Below are positions 13,671-21,551 of a stretch of 21,551 nt of DNA, piece by piece. The notes under the pieces were generated by a model. That model did no database searches and had not been told where the DNA came from. It saw only the letters and a list, made by a program, of their open reading frames with translations. The translations under genes and the position numbers were made by a program. This DNA is from JALHRI01 sp044351685 (lineage in GTDB: Bacteria > Pseudomonadota > Alphaproteobacteria > Rickettsiales > UBA3002), in the NCBI GenBank assembly GCA_044351685.1, contig JBILFK010000009.1, forward strand, positions 1 through 21,551. The letters run 5' to 3'. Within the stretch, counting starts at the first letter, position 1. The number at the start of each line of letters is the position of its first letter.

Positions 13671-14690
13671 ATGTTACTTCGCCCTGCGACCCTGAATGAT
13701 CACGATGCCGTGCTGGAACTTGCTAAGCAGGCAGGGTTCGGCATGACAAGCCTGCCACCCGATAAAGAGGTGCTTGCCGAAAAAATTGCCAACTCGGTGG
13801 CCAGTTTTGCAGGTAAGAACGATAAAAAGAAGCAGGATACCTTCTTTTTTGTGCTGGAAGACCCTGAAAAACAGGGAAGAATTGTTGGAACTTGCGGTAT
13901 TAAGGCGCATATTGGCCTGTCGCAGCCCTTTTATTCCTATAAACTCACCACCATCACCCAGGCCTCGCAGCAGCTGGACGTGTTTTCCAAACATACGATT
14001 TTGCAGGTAACCAACGACCTGACAGGGATGAGCGAGATAGGCTCGCTGTTTCTGCTGCCCGAATATCGCCGCGATAGAATTGGTAAGCTATTGAGTTTGA
14101 GCAGGTTTATGTTCATTGCGGCACATCCGGAACATTTCGCCGATCAGGTGATTGCCGAAATGCGCGGCGTGCATGATGCCGATGGCAATGCCCCCTTCTA
14201 TAATGCCGTGGCGCGGCATTTTTTCCAGATGACGTTTACTGAGGCCGATTATATTAACGCCTCGCAGGGCAACCAGTTTATCAATGATCTCATGCCCAAA
14301 TACCCCATTTACCTCGAGCTTTTGCCGAAAGCGGCGCAAAAAGTGGTGGGTAAACCCAACCCAGCTTCGGAAGCGGCGATGGTGATGCTGGAGCGGCAAG
14401 GGTTTAAGTTTAGCGGGTATGTGGATATTTTCGATGGCGGGCCCACCCTGGTGGTCGATAAAACGGCGATTCGCACCTTGCGCGAAAGTACCCACGCCAC
14501 CGTGGCCGGAATCGAAGAAATGCACGAAAATGACACCAAAATGATGGTCAGTAACGATGGTTTTGATGGTTTTCGTTGTGCATTTGGCCGTATTCGGCAG
14601 GTTTCACCCACACAAATCATCCTTTCCAACAAGTTAGAGAGCCGTTTGGGCGTAAAAACGGGAGATAAAATACGCATGCATGCGATTTAA
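13671..14690 (+). CDS. astA: Arginine N-succinyltransferase AstA
   Basis: AstA transfers succinyl from succinyl-CoA to the alpha-amine of arginine, the first step of the AST pathway. The 339-residue product matches family landmarks: LLRPATLNDHDAVLELA at the start, GTCGIKAHIGLSQPFYSYK, SEIGSLFLLPEYRRDRIGKLLS, FADQVIAEMRG, and GFKFSGYVDIFDGGPTL. It has a GNAT-like fold. I chose ATG 13671 over the GTG at 13665 because it gives the usual N-terminus; no strong ribosome-binding site is seen, and translation may be coupled to the upstream gene, whose stop is 11 bp away. Length is close to the E. coli protein (344). Confidence 0.95.
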   Translation: MLLRPATLNDHDAVLELAKQAGFGMTSLPPDKEVLAEKIANSVASFAGKNDKKKQDTFFFVLEDPEKQGRIVGTCGIKAHIGLSQPFYSYKLTTITQASQQLDVFSKHTILQVTNDLTGMSEIGSLFLLPEYRRDRIGKLLSLSRFMFIAAHPEHFADQVIAEMRGVHDADGNAPFYNAVARHFFQMTFTEADYINASQGNQFINDLMPKYPIYLELLPKAAQKVVGKPNPASEAAMVMLERQGFKFSGYVDIFDGGPTLVVDKTAIRTLRESTHATVAGIEEMHENDTKMMVSNDGFDGFRCAFGRIRQVSPTQIILSNKLESRLGVKTGDKIRMHAI

Positions 14691-14728
14691 CGGCTTTTTT
14701 GTCGGGTTTTTGATTTTAGTGAGGTACG

Positions 14729-14757
14729 CTGAAATCTAAAAGCTGAACCTGAAATCT
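14729..14757. promoter_or_regulatory. Direct repeat CTGAAATCT upstream of astD
   Basis: Two copies of CTGAAATCT (14729-14737 and 14749-14757) are exactly 20 bp apart, two helical turns, in the 76-bp gap between astA and astD. This suits a regulator bound on one face. It overlaps the approach to the astD ribosome-binding site (TGAGG). Confidence 0.25.
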
Positions 14758-14766
14758 GAGGTTATT

Positions 14767-16221
14767 ATGCATTACATCAACGGGTTATGGAAAGATTCTG
14801 GCAGCCACCGCTTTGCAGCCAACAACCCGGCGACTGGTCAGGAAATGTGGCAGGGCTTTGCCGCCGGGCAGCCAGAAGTAACAGAAGCCGTGGCCGCGGC
14901 ACGCGCAGCATTTCCGGCATGGGCGGCGCGCCCGTTTCCGGAACGACTCAATATCTGCAAAGCATTTCACGCCTATATCGAACCGCGCCGCAGCGAACTG
15001 GCCACCCTGATTGCGCAGGAAACCGGCAAAGCCATGTGGGATAGTGTGGGCGAGGTGGCAGCGGTGCAAGGCAAACTGGTGAATGCCGAAGCCGCCTACC
15101 ACGAGCGCACCGGCACCCACGCCAAAGATGCGCTGGGCGGCCAAGCGGTGCTTCGCCACAAGCCGCACGGTGTGCTGGCGATTTTTGCGCCCTATAATTT
15201 TCCCGCGCATTTGGCCAATGGGCATATTATCCCTGCCTTGCTGGCGGGCAATACGTTGGTACTGAAACCCAGCGAGCTCACACCAGTGGTGCCGGAATGG
15301 ATGGTGCGGGCATGGGAAGAAGCAGGCCTTCCCAAAGGCGTGCTGAATTTAGTGCAGGGCGAAAAAGATACCGGCATAGCGCTGGCGAATGCCCCCATTG
15401 ATGGATTGCTATTCACCGGCTCTACGGCCACGGGAAAGGCGCTGCATGCGCAGTTTGCTGGCCGCCCCGAAATTATAGTGGCATTAGAAATGGGTGGTAA
15501 TAACCCGCTTATCGTGCATGAGGTGGCCGATATTGATGCGGCGGTGCTGGAAACCATGCTTTCCGCCTTTACCGGAACTGGCCAGCGCTGCACCTGTGCA
15601 CGGCGTTTAATTGTTACCGATTGGAAACAATCATCGACGTTTATTGATAGATTGGTTTCCTCTGCGCGCCAATTAACTATCGGCGGTTATGATGAAACCC
15701 CTGCACCCTTTATGGGGCCACTCATTACCAACCGCGAGGTGGATCGCATTCTTGCGCAGCAGGAAGCACTGGAAAAGCAGGGCGCAAAAATTTTGCTGAA
15801 AGCGCAGCGTTTGCGCGGGGCGTTACCATTTATTTCTCCAGCGATTATTGATGTTACGGCAGTGAAAAACCGTATCGATGAAGAGTTTTTTGGGCCAATG
15901 CTGCAAATTATTCGGGTAAACGGCATGGAAGATGCTGTTTTAGAGGCAAATAACACGAAATATGGCCTTTCGGCCGCTATTTTTGCCGATGATAAAGCGA
16001 TTTTTGACCAATATGCCCCCAAAATGCACGCCGGATTGCTGAATTGGAACCGGCAAACCACCGGCGCCTCGGGTGCGGCACCGTTTGGTGGGGTGGGGTG
16101 CAGTGGCAACCACCGGCCAGCAGGCTATTATGCGGCGGATTATTGCTCGTATCCGGCGGCTTCGGTTGAAATTCCGGCACTCAAACTGCCCGATAAATTG
16201 CCGGATGGGGTGACATTGTGA
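14767..16221 (+). CDS. astD: Succinylglutamate-semialdehyde dehydrogenase AstD
   Basis: A 484-residue NAD(P)-dependent aldehyde dehydrogenase. Catalytic residues are visible: Asn144 in FAPYNFPAHLANGH, Glu241 in VALEMGGNNPLIV, and the nucleophile Cys275 in TGTGQRCTCARRL; the coenzyme loop is FTGSTATGKALH. The sequence style (AAYHERTG, VLRHKPHGVLAIFAPYNFP, HRPAGYYAADYCSYP) is that of AstD, which oxidises N-succinylglutamate semialdehyde to succinylglutamate. It has a TGAGG ribosome-binding site 6 bases before ATG and lies between astA and astB. Confidence 0.93.
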   Translation: MHYINGLWKDSGSHRFAANNPATGQEMWQGFAAGQPEVTEAVAAARAAFPAWAARPFPERLNICKAFHAYIEPRRSELATLIAQETGKAMWDSVGEVAAVQGKLVNAEAAYHERTGTHAKDALGGQAVLRHKPHGVLAIFAPYNFPAHLANGHIIPALLAGNTLVLKPSELTPVVPEWMVRAWEEAGLPKGVLNLVQGEKDTGIALANAPIDGLLFTGSTATGKALHAQFAGRPEIIVALEMGGNNPLIVHEVADIDAAVLETMLSAFTGTGQRCTCARRLIVTDWKQSSTFIDRLVSSARQLTIGGYDETPAPFMGPLITNREVDRILAQQEALEKQGAKILLKAQRLRGALPFISPAIIDVTAVKNRIDEEFFGPMLQIIRVNGMEDAVLEANNTKYGLSAAIFADDKAIFDQYAPKMHAGLLNWNRQTTGASGAAPFGGVGCSGNHRPAGYYAADYCSYPAASVEIPALKLPDKLPDGVTL

Positions 16222-16236
16222 GCTTTCTGTTATTCG

Positions 16237-16311
16237 AGCGCAGGATGCGCGAGTCAGCCATGAGCGTGCGAAGCACCGCGCCATCGCGGAGGCACGTAGG
16301 CCGGAGCGGGG
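16237..16311. repeat. GC-rich dispersed element, second copy, before astB
   Basis: This stretch aligns in blocks with 10088-10135 inside lipB: AGCGC(A)GGATG...GCGCGAG...CAGCC at the start and GCGGAGGC.A..AGGCCG.A.CG.GGG at the end, with about 30 extra bases between. It fills the gap between astD and astB, and its end (GGAGCGGGG) supplies the astB ribosome-binding site. Confidence 0.5.
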
Positions 16312-16315
16312 CGTA

Positions 16316-17611
16316 ATGAAACATACGCATGAATGGCAATTTGATGGTTTGGTTGGCCCCACGCATAATTATGCCGGGCTGGCGTATGGCAATATGGCCT
16401 CGGCGGGAAATGCGGGTGCGGTTTCCAACCCACGTGCGGCGGCGTTGCAAGGCATCGATAAAATGGCGTTTGTGCGTAGCCTTGGCATCAAGCAGGCGTT
16501 TTTGCCGCCGCAAGCACGCCCGGTGCTGGGGGCATTGAAAACACTAGGTTTTTCTGGAAGCAATGCCAAGATTGTAGAAGATGCCTACAAAATAGCCCCA
16601 GAACTATTGGCTTCTGTTTACTCCAGCGCGTTTATGTGGGCGGCCAATGCGGCCACCATATTGCCCAGTGCCGACACGCTGGACGGCAGGGTGCATTTCA
16701 CGCCTGCCAATATGGTTTCCAACTTTCACCGATCACTGGAAGCGGAAAGCACGGCAGCAATGCTGCGTAAAATATTTCATACGCCCAAGCATTTTACCGT
16801 GCATGATCCGCTACCCGCAAGCATCCGTTTTGCCGATGAGGGTGCCGCGAACCATATGCGCATTTGCCAAAGCCACGGCCAGGCGGGGGTGCATGTGTTT
16901 GTATATGGCGTTGAAGAAGGGCGGCTAACGCCCACGCGCACCCACCCGCCACGCCAGCACCGCGAGGCATTTCAGCGTATTGCCGCGCCATTGAAGGTGC
17001 CTGCCATATTTGCACAGCAAAACCCGGCGGTGATCGATAAGGGCGTGTTCCACCACGATGTGATCGGCATGAACACCACCGGGCTAATGGTGAGCCACGC
17101 GCAAGCCTTTGCCCACCGCCAAACATTCCAGCGGCAACTGGAAAAATACGGGTTTGAAGGGCAGCAACATATTGAAATTTCAGTGACGGTGCTGAGTGTA
17201 GAAAATGCGGTGAAAAGCTATTTCTTTAATTCTCAGCTGCTTGCGCTGCCTGAAGGCGGCTTCGCGCTGTTAGCGCCCAGTGAGTGCGCAGAAAATAAGC
17301 AGGCCAAGCGGGTGATTAAAAAACTGGAAGCATTGAATTTGGGCCTGAAAGCGCACTTTCTGGATGTGCGCGAGAGCATGCGCAATGGCGGCGGCCCAGC
17401 CTGCCTGCGCCTGCGCGTGGTGCTGACAGAGGAAGAATCGCAGGCCATGCACCAAGGGATCATTCTGACGCCAGCGCGGGAAAAACAACTGCGCGCATGG
17501 GTGAGCAAACATTACCGTGACCGCCTATGTTTTGATGATTTGCGCGACCCGAAACTGGTGGATGAAGTGCAAGGAGCGATGGAAGCGCTGGCACAGATTA
17601 CCGGAATCTAG
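16316..17611 (+). CDS. astB: N-succinylarginine dihydrolase AstB
   Basis: AstB splits succinylarginine into succinylornithine, CO2 and two ammonia. The 431-residue product begins with the family signature FDGLVGPTHNYAGLAYGNMAS and has the expected triad: Glu175 in FADEGAANH, His247 in FHHDVIGMN and Cys363 in RNGGGPACLRLR. Length is close to E. coli AstB (447). It is the last gene of the cluster; no terminator is obvious after it. A repeat-like stretch supplies the DNA just before the start, so its translation signal may be of recent origin. Confidence 0.96.
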   Translation: MKHTHEWQFDGLVGPTHNYAGLAYGNMASAGNAGAVSNPRAAALQGIDKMAFVRSLGIKQAFLPPQARPVLGALKTLGFSGSNAKIVEDAYKIAPELLASVYSSAFMWAANAATILPSADTLDGRVHFTPANMVSNFHRSLEAESTAAMLRKIFHTPKHFTVHDPLPASIRFADEGAANHMRICQSHGQAGVHVFVYGVEEGRLTPTRTHPPRQHREAFQRIAAPLKVPAIFAQQNPAVIDKGVFHHDVIGMNTTGLMVSHAQAFAHRQTFQRQLEKYGFEGQQHIEISVTVLSVENAVKSYFFNSQLLALPEGGFALLAPSECAENKQAKRVIKKLEALNLGLKAHFLDVRESMRNGGGPACLRLRVVLTEEESQAMHQGIILTPAREKQLRAWVSKHYRDRLCFDDLRDPKLVDEVQGAMEALAQITGI

Positions 17612-17724
17612 CGCCATTCTATCCGCTGCGAAGCGTGCTGTTGTTGCATCAGAGCTTGTGGAAAAAGCCGTTACTGCAATTTAAACTGGAAACTGCCGCA
17701 AACTAGGTTAGAACCGTAGGCATT

Positions 17725-18591
17725 ATGTTAGGTATTATTGGCATTATTATCACCTTCGTGTGTGTAATTGGTATTTATATTGCCGCTGGCGGCAATATGG
17801 AGATTGTGCTGCATGCATTGCCGATCGAAGCTGGCACCATTATAGGCGCGGCTACTGGCGCATTTTTGCTGGGCAATAAAGGTGATATTGTTAAAGGGGC
17901 CCTGAAGGGCATTGGTAAATCGTTCGGTAAACCCAAATGGGGCGAGCAGGATTACAAAGACCTGTTATGCCTGCTGTTTGCTATTTTGAAGCTGGTGCGC
18001 AGCAAAGGCATGATCGCGCTGGAACAGCATATTGAAAACCCTGAGCAATCGAGCATTTTTAGCGCCTACCCAAAAATTCTGCACGACCATTTCGCGATTG
18101 ATTTTATCTGCGATACGCTGCGCATGATGACGATGAACTTCGATGATCCGCATCAGGTCGAAGATGTGATGGAAAAACTGCTCGAGAAACACCACCATGA
18201 AGTGCACGCACCAGCCGCAGCGGTGCAAACCATGGCCGATGGTATTCCGGCGATTGGCATTGTGGCCGCGGTGCTGGGTGTGATTAAAACCATGGGCAGC
18301 ATCAATGCGCCCGTGGAAATTCTGGGCGCAATGATTGGTGGCGCGCTGGTGGGAACCTTCCTTGGGGTGTTTCTGGCCTATTGCTTTATCGGCCCCTTCG
18401 CGCAGAAAATGGGCCAGCTGACAGAAGTGGAACATAGCTTCTATCTGGCAATCAAGGCGACGCTGGTGAGCCATTTGCACGGTAACGCACCACAAATTTC
18501 GGTAGAAATTGGCCGTACCAACATTCCGACCAAATACCAGCCCTCGTTCAAGGATGTTGAAACCATGCTGGGTTCGGTGAATGTTGGCTAG
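17725..18591 (+). CDS. motA: Flagellar stator protein MotA
   Basis: A 288-residue inner-membrane protein with four membrane segments: two near the N-terminus (GIIGIIITFVCVIGIYIAAGG and LPIEAGTIIGAATGAFLL) and two near the C-terminus (ADGIPAIGIVAAVLGVIKTMG and LGAMIGGALVGTFLGVFLAYCF), separated by a large cytosolic loop with charged residues that contacts FliG. MotA with MotB forms the proton channel that drives flagellar rotation. motB begins 23 bp after its stop. A GTAGG sequence 6 bases before the ATG serves as ribosome-binding site. No other flagellar gene is in the window. Confidence 0.95.
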   Translation: MLGIIGIIITFVCVIGIYIAAGGNMEIVLHALPIEAGTIIGAATGAFLLGNKGDIVKGALKGIGKSFGKPKWGEQDYKDLLCLLFAILKLVRSKGMIALEQHIENPEQSSIFSAYPKILHDHFAIDFICDTLRMMTMNFDDPHQVEDVMEKLLEKHHHEVHAPAAAVQTMADGIPAIGIVAAVLGVIKTMGSINAPVEILGAMIGGALVGTFLGVFLAYCFIGPFAQKMGQLTEVEHSFYLAIKATLVSHLHGNAPQISVEIGRTNIPTKYQPSFKDVETMLGSVNVG

Positions 18592-18614
18592 CCATCGCAC
18601 AGTGAGCGCGCATC

Positions 18615-19580
18615 ATGGCTGAAAAAGACGAAAACGCGCGCCCGATTATCATCAAGAAAATCAAAAAAGGCGGCCACGGCCACCATGGTGGTGCCTGGAA
18701 AGTGGCCTATGCCGACTTTGTGACCGCGATGATGGCCTTCTTTTTGTTGCTATGGCTGCTTTCCTCGAGCAGCAAGGCAACGCTCGATGGTATTGCCGAA
18801 TATTTTACGCCCACCATTGGCCTTGCCGATAAAAGCGGCTTTGAGACGGGCGGGCAATCGGCTTCGCCGGACGGCACGCGCAAAAGCGATAATTCGCCAG
18901 TGGCGGTGGTGATTGGCCAATCGCCCACCGGTGAAACCAAAGAAAACCCCACCAAAACCACGATGGTACAAAAAGACGCCGACGGACAGCTGTTTGAAAA
19001 GGCCGAGGAGGCCATTAAAAAGGCCTTCGAGAGCGACCCGACGTTGCGTGAGCTAGCTGACAATGTGATTGTGGAACAAACCCCAGAGGGGCTTAAAATT
19101 GAACTGACCGATTCCGATAAGCACCCGATGTTTGTGCCGGGCAATAAAGAAATTACCGCCGATGGCCAGAAATTGCTGAATGCCATGAAGTTAGTGATCG
19201 AGAAAATGCCCAATTACATCTCGATTACTGGCCATACCGATGCCGCGCCGCTCGATCGGGGCAATGGCGATTACACGAATTGGGAACTTTCCGCTGACCG
19301 CGCCAATGCGGCGCGCCGTTATTTGCTATCACAAGGCCTTGAGGCCGAGCGGCCGCGCAAAATTGTGGGCATGGGCGATTCGGATTTGCTCGACCCCGAT
19401 GACCCGCGCAACCCACGCAACCGCCGCATCAGTATTATTCTGTTGAAGGGCAGCCATATGAGCCTGCCAGACAGCTTTTTCAGCGCCCCACGCGACTTGC
19501 TAAGCGCCCCCGATGCCCCGCTGCCCGAGCAGGCAGAACCCGCAGCAGCCGGTGATAAAAAAGTAGACACGCTGGAATAA
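18615..19580 (+). CDS. motB: Flagellar stator protein MotB
   Basis: A 321-residue protein with a basic N-terminus (residues 1-30), one membrane segment (about 31-52) carrying the proton-channel Asp34 in YADFVTAMMAFF, a plug and linker, and an OmpA-type peptidoglycan-binding domain (about 180-275) with ITGHTDAAP, LSADRANAARRYLL and the NRRISIILL ending. It anchors the stator to the cell wall. A proline/alanine-rich tail of about 45 residues follows the OmpA domain. The stop is 1 bp from the stop of the convergent protease gene, so no terminator lies between them. Confidence 0.95.
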   Translation: MAEKDENARPIIIKKIKKGGHGHHGGAWKVAYADFVTAMMAFFLLLWLLSSSSKATLDGIAEYFTPTIGLADKSGFETGGQSASPDGTRKSDNSPVAVVIGQSPTGETKENPTKTTMVQKDADGQLFEKAEEAIKKAFESDPTLRELADNVIVEQTPEGLKIELTDSDKHPMFVPGNKEITADGQKLLNAMKLVIEKMPNYISITGHTDAAPLDRGNGDYTNWELSADRANAARRYLLSQGLEAERPRKIVGMGDSDLLDPDDPRNPRNRRISIILLKGSHMSLPDSFFSAPRDLLSAPDAPLPEQAEPAAAGDKKVDTLE

Positions 19581-19581
19581 A

Positions 19582-20337
19582 CTACAGCACTCCCAGTAGG
19601 CAGCGCACATGCACGATGCTATCGCGGGCATTCTGTGCCACGGAAAGCTCGGTAGTTTTGGTGTTCCAGCTGCTACTGCCGGAAATATCAAAAAACACGC
19701 CGTTGCGCCCCAAAAATGCCTTCAGGAAGGGAATGGTCACGGCCACATCGCTGCTGGCAACGGGGATTTCGGTTTGGTTACCGAAGGTACCGATGGCGGC
19801 ACTTTGGGTGATTTTGCCGGTAACCACCCCAATCACGCTGCCCGACATATCCATCAGCGGCCCGCCAGAATTGCCCTTTTGCGCCGAGTTGGAGAATTGC
19901 AGATAATTGGCTTCGCCGTTGGGGCCGCGCAGGTTTAATAGCTTGGCGCGCAAATAAATGAGCGTGCCATCAAAGCCGCTTTGGCCGGGGAAGCCCGCCA
20001 CCGTCACATCGTCGCCCACTTTTAAGGTGCCCAGATTCCAGCGAATGGGCGCCACTTTGGGCACCGCGCCGTTATATTTTAGCACGGCTAAATCATGCAA
20101 TGTATCGAGCCCCACCAGCCGGGCATCCCCCGTGACTGTACCACCAATACTGATCGATTTACAGCCTTTGACCACATGTGCATTGGTCACTAGATAGCCC
20201 TGACGGTTCACAAAAAAACCGGTGCCTACGCTGTAACTTCCCATCTGGCTGAAGGCTGCCATTGGTAGTGTGCAACCAAACAAAATTAGCGTGCAAAACA
20301 GCCGCGCCATACGCGGAACATTACCGTGCATCGTCAC
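19582..20337 (-). CDS. Trypsin-like serine protease without PDZ domain
   Basis: A 251-residue S1-family protease related to the catalytic domain of HtrA/DegP. The triad is complete: His54 in VTNAHVV, Asp82 in LHDLAVL and Ser157 in KGNSGGPL. A hydrophobic segment (ARLFCTLILFGCTLPMAAFS) acts as a signal peptide, placing it in the periplasm or membrane. There is no PDZ domain after the protease core, unlike HtrA. The GTG start at 20337 is 2 bp past the clpA stop and has GGA upstream; ATG at 20331 and 20310 are alternatives. Closeness to clpA suggests translational coupling, linking two proteolysis genes in different compartments. Substrates are unknown. Confidence 0.85.
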   Translation of the reverse strand: MTMHGNVPRMARLFCTLILFGCTLPMAAFSQMGSYSVGTGFFVNRQGYLVTNAHVVKGCKSISIGGTVTGDARLVGLDTLHDLAVLKYNGAVPKVAPIRWNLGTLKVGDDVTVAGFPGQSGFDGTLIYLRAKLLNLRGPNGEANYLQFSNSAQKGNSGGPLMDMSGSVIGVVTGKITQSAAIGTFGNQTEIPVASSDVAVTIPFLKAFLGRNGVFFDISGSSSWNTKTTELSVAQNARDSIVHVRCLLGVL

Positions 20338-20339
20338 GG

Positions 20340-21551
20340 TTATTCCACGAGGGCATCATCGCGTGATTTTGCCGATTTTGCTGCGGCATTGCCCGCAGCA
20401 TAACTGAACGACAATTCATCGTTTTTCACGCTGATTTTAACATTGCCGCCTTTGGCCAGTTTACCGAACAATACTTCATCGGCCAGTGGCTTTTTAATTT
20501 TCTCGGCAATCACGCGTGACAGAGGGCGAGCGCCCATTTGCTTGTCGTAGCCTTTTTCGGCTAACCAGTCGATTGCGGCTTCGGTAAGCGTGATGGTGAC
20601 GTTGCGTTCGCTGAGTTGCGATTCCAGTTTATACACAAATTTTTGCACCACATTTTTCACGGTATCTTTGCCTAAGTGGGCAAAGCCGATAATAGCATCT
20701 AGGCGGTTGCGAAATTCGGGGGTGAAAAGTTTGTTCACGGCCTCTTTATCTTCGCCGATTCGGGTATCACGTGTGAAGCCGATGGGGGCACGCGCCGCAT
20801 CCGATGCGCCGGCGTTCGAAGTCATGATCAAAATGATATTTCGGCAGTTGATTTGTTTGCCGTTCTGATCGGTCAGGCGGCCATAATCCATGACCTGTAG
20901 CAGAATGTTGAATACATCCGGATGCGCTTTCTCGATTTCATCGAGCAGCACCACCGAGTAGGGGTGTTTATCAATCGCGTCGGTAAGCAGGCCGCCCTGT
21001 TCGTAGCCGACATAGCCCGGAGGCGCGCCGATAAGCGCGGCCACCGAGTGTTTTTCCATGTATTCCGACATATCAAACCGCGAAAGCTCCATACCCAGAA
21101 TTTTGGCAAGCTGGGTGGCCACTTCGGTTTTGCCCACGCCGGTAGGGCCGGTGAACAGATAGCAGCCCATGGGCTTGGTTTCTTCGCGCAGGCCAGCACG
21201 CGCCATTTTGACAGCGGCAGCAAGCTCGATAATGGCCTTATCTTGGCCGAACACGGTGAGTTTCAGGTTCTTCTCGAGATTGCGCAGCGATTCGGCATCG
21301 TCGACGGAAACGGTTTTGGCGGGCATGCGCGCCATTTTGGCAATCACGTCTTCGATCTCTTTCACGGTGATGGTTTTTTTGCGCTTTGCGGGGGGTAGTA
21401 GCATTTGCGCGGCACCGGCCTCATCAATGACATCAATCGCCTTATCGGGCAGTTTACGATCATGGATATAGCGGCTGGAGAGCGATACCGCCGCTTCAAT
21501 AGCCGCAGGCAGGAAGCGCACGCCGTGATGCTCTTCGTAGTAGGGTTTCAG
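20340..21551 (-). CDS. clpA: ClpA, ATP-dependent protease ATPase subunit, C-terminal part
   Basis: The frame is open to the window edge, so the visible 403 residues are the C-terminal part of a Clp/Hsp100 ATPase. They begin in the end of the first AAA+ module (LKPYYEEHH..., SSRYIHDRKLPDKAIDVIDEAG) and include the whole second module: Walker A GPTGVGKTE, Walker B VVLLDEIEKAH, the pore loop GAPPGYVGYEQGG, TSNAGA and the sensor region MGARPLSRVI. The lack of a coiled-coil middle domain and the style of sequence point to ClpA, which unfolds substrates for ClpP, rather than ClpB. The C-terminal tail is alanine-rich and acidic. The GTG at 21521 is internal, not the start. Confidence 0.93.
   Translation of the reverse strand: MKPYYEEHHGVRFLPAAIEAAVSLSSRYIHDRKLPDKAIDVIDEAGAAQMLLPPAKRKKTITVKEIEDVIAKMARMPAKTVSVDDAESLRNLEKNLKLTVFGQDKAIIELAAAVKMARAGLREETKPMGCYLFTGPTGVGKTEVATQLAKILGMELSRFDMSEYMEKHSVAALIGAPPGYVGYEQGGLLTDAIDKHPYSVVLLDEIEKAHPDVFNILLQVMDYGRLTDQNGKQINCRNIILIMTSNAGASDAARAPIGFTRDTRIGEDKEAVNKLFTPEFRNRLDAIIGFAHLGKDTVKNVVQKFVYKLESQLSERNVTITLTEAAIDWLAEKGYDKQMGARPLSRVIAEKIKKPLADEVLFGKLAKGGNVKISVKNDELSFSYAAGNAAAKSAKSRDDALVE

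Noticed and set aside
17612..17724. A possible sigma-28 flagellar promoter before motA (TAAA followed by GCCGCAAA)
   Set aside because: The two boxes are only 9 bases apart instead of about 15, so the spacing does not fit.
17965..18600. A 211-codon minus-strand frame
   Set aside because: It mirrors motA on the other strand and has a His/Gln-rich composition with no family resemblance.

Overview
The window looks like a chromosomal segment of a flagellated, Gram-negative alphaproteobacterium of moderate GC. The evidence is the M23 peptidase/bactofilin pair, the alphaproteobacterial style of MotA/MotB, a clpA-type AAA+ gene, an MgtE magnesium transporter and a complete-looking arginine succinyltransferase (AST) pathway. 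No genus can be assigned from the sequence alone. Most of it is housekeeping, interrupted by four accessory patches.

Layout. 1-835 (+): the end of an M23 endopeptidase overlapping a bactofilin gene (cell shape and envelope). 832-2942 (-): an exported methionine sulfoxide reductase A and mgtE. 3075-4009 (+): accessory patch 1, a fragment of a phage MuF head-protein domain joined to a colicin-E5-like RNase tip, followed 8 bp later by a small acidic protein that is probably its immunity partner. 4017-4424 (-): a YcgN-type CxxCxxCC protein. 4520-6293 (+): accessory patch 2, four genes that look like one envelope metal-handling operon (secreted Cys/His-rich protein, outer-membrane-barrel-like protein, exported HMA-domain protein, MerT-like membrane protein). 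6434-7755: accessory patch 3, an AT-richer SIR2-like gene beside a tRNA-Leu(GAG) gene with a degenerate duplicate of the tRNA 3' end and two terminators. 7819-9516 (-): accessory patch 4, a protein made almost wholly of RTX calcium-binding repeats.

9656-11086 holds lipB (+), acylphosphatase (-) and an unrecognised small gene (+). lipB carries an in-frame insertion made of a 7-bp tandem repeat, a GC-rich palindromic element and a hairpin. A related element lies in front of astB, so this looks like a dispersed element able to sit inside coding sequence. 11162-17611 (+) is the arginine catabolism cluster: aminotransferase (AstC type), an M20 metallohydrolase, AstA, AstD and AstB. The usual M14-family AstE is absent and the M20 enzyme is in its likely place. 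17725-19580 (+) is motA-motB. 19582-21551 (-) is a PDZ-less trypsin-like protease translationally close to the end of clpA, which runs off the window.

The most novel-looking points are the free-standing MuF/ColE5-like toxin-immunity pair, the element and heptamer array inside lipB with its second copy before astB, the MerT-like operon lacking merR and merA, and the M20 replacement of AstE.
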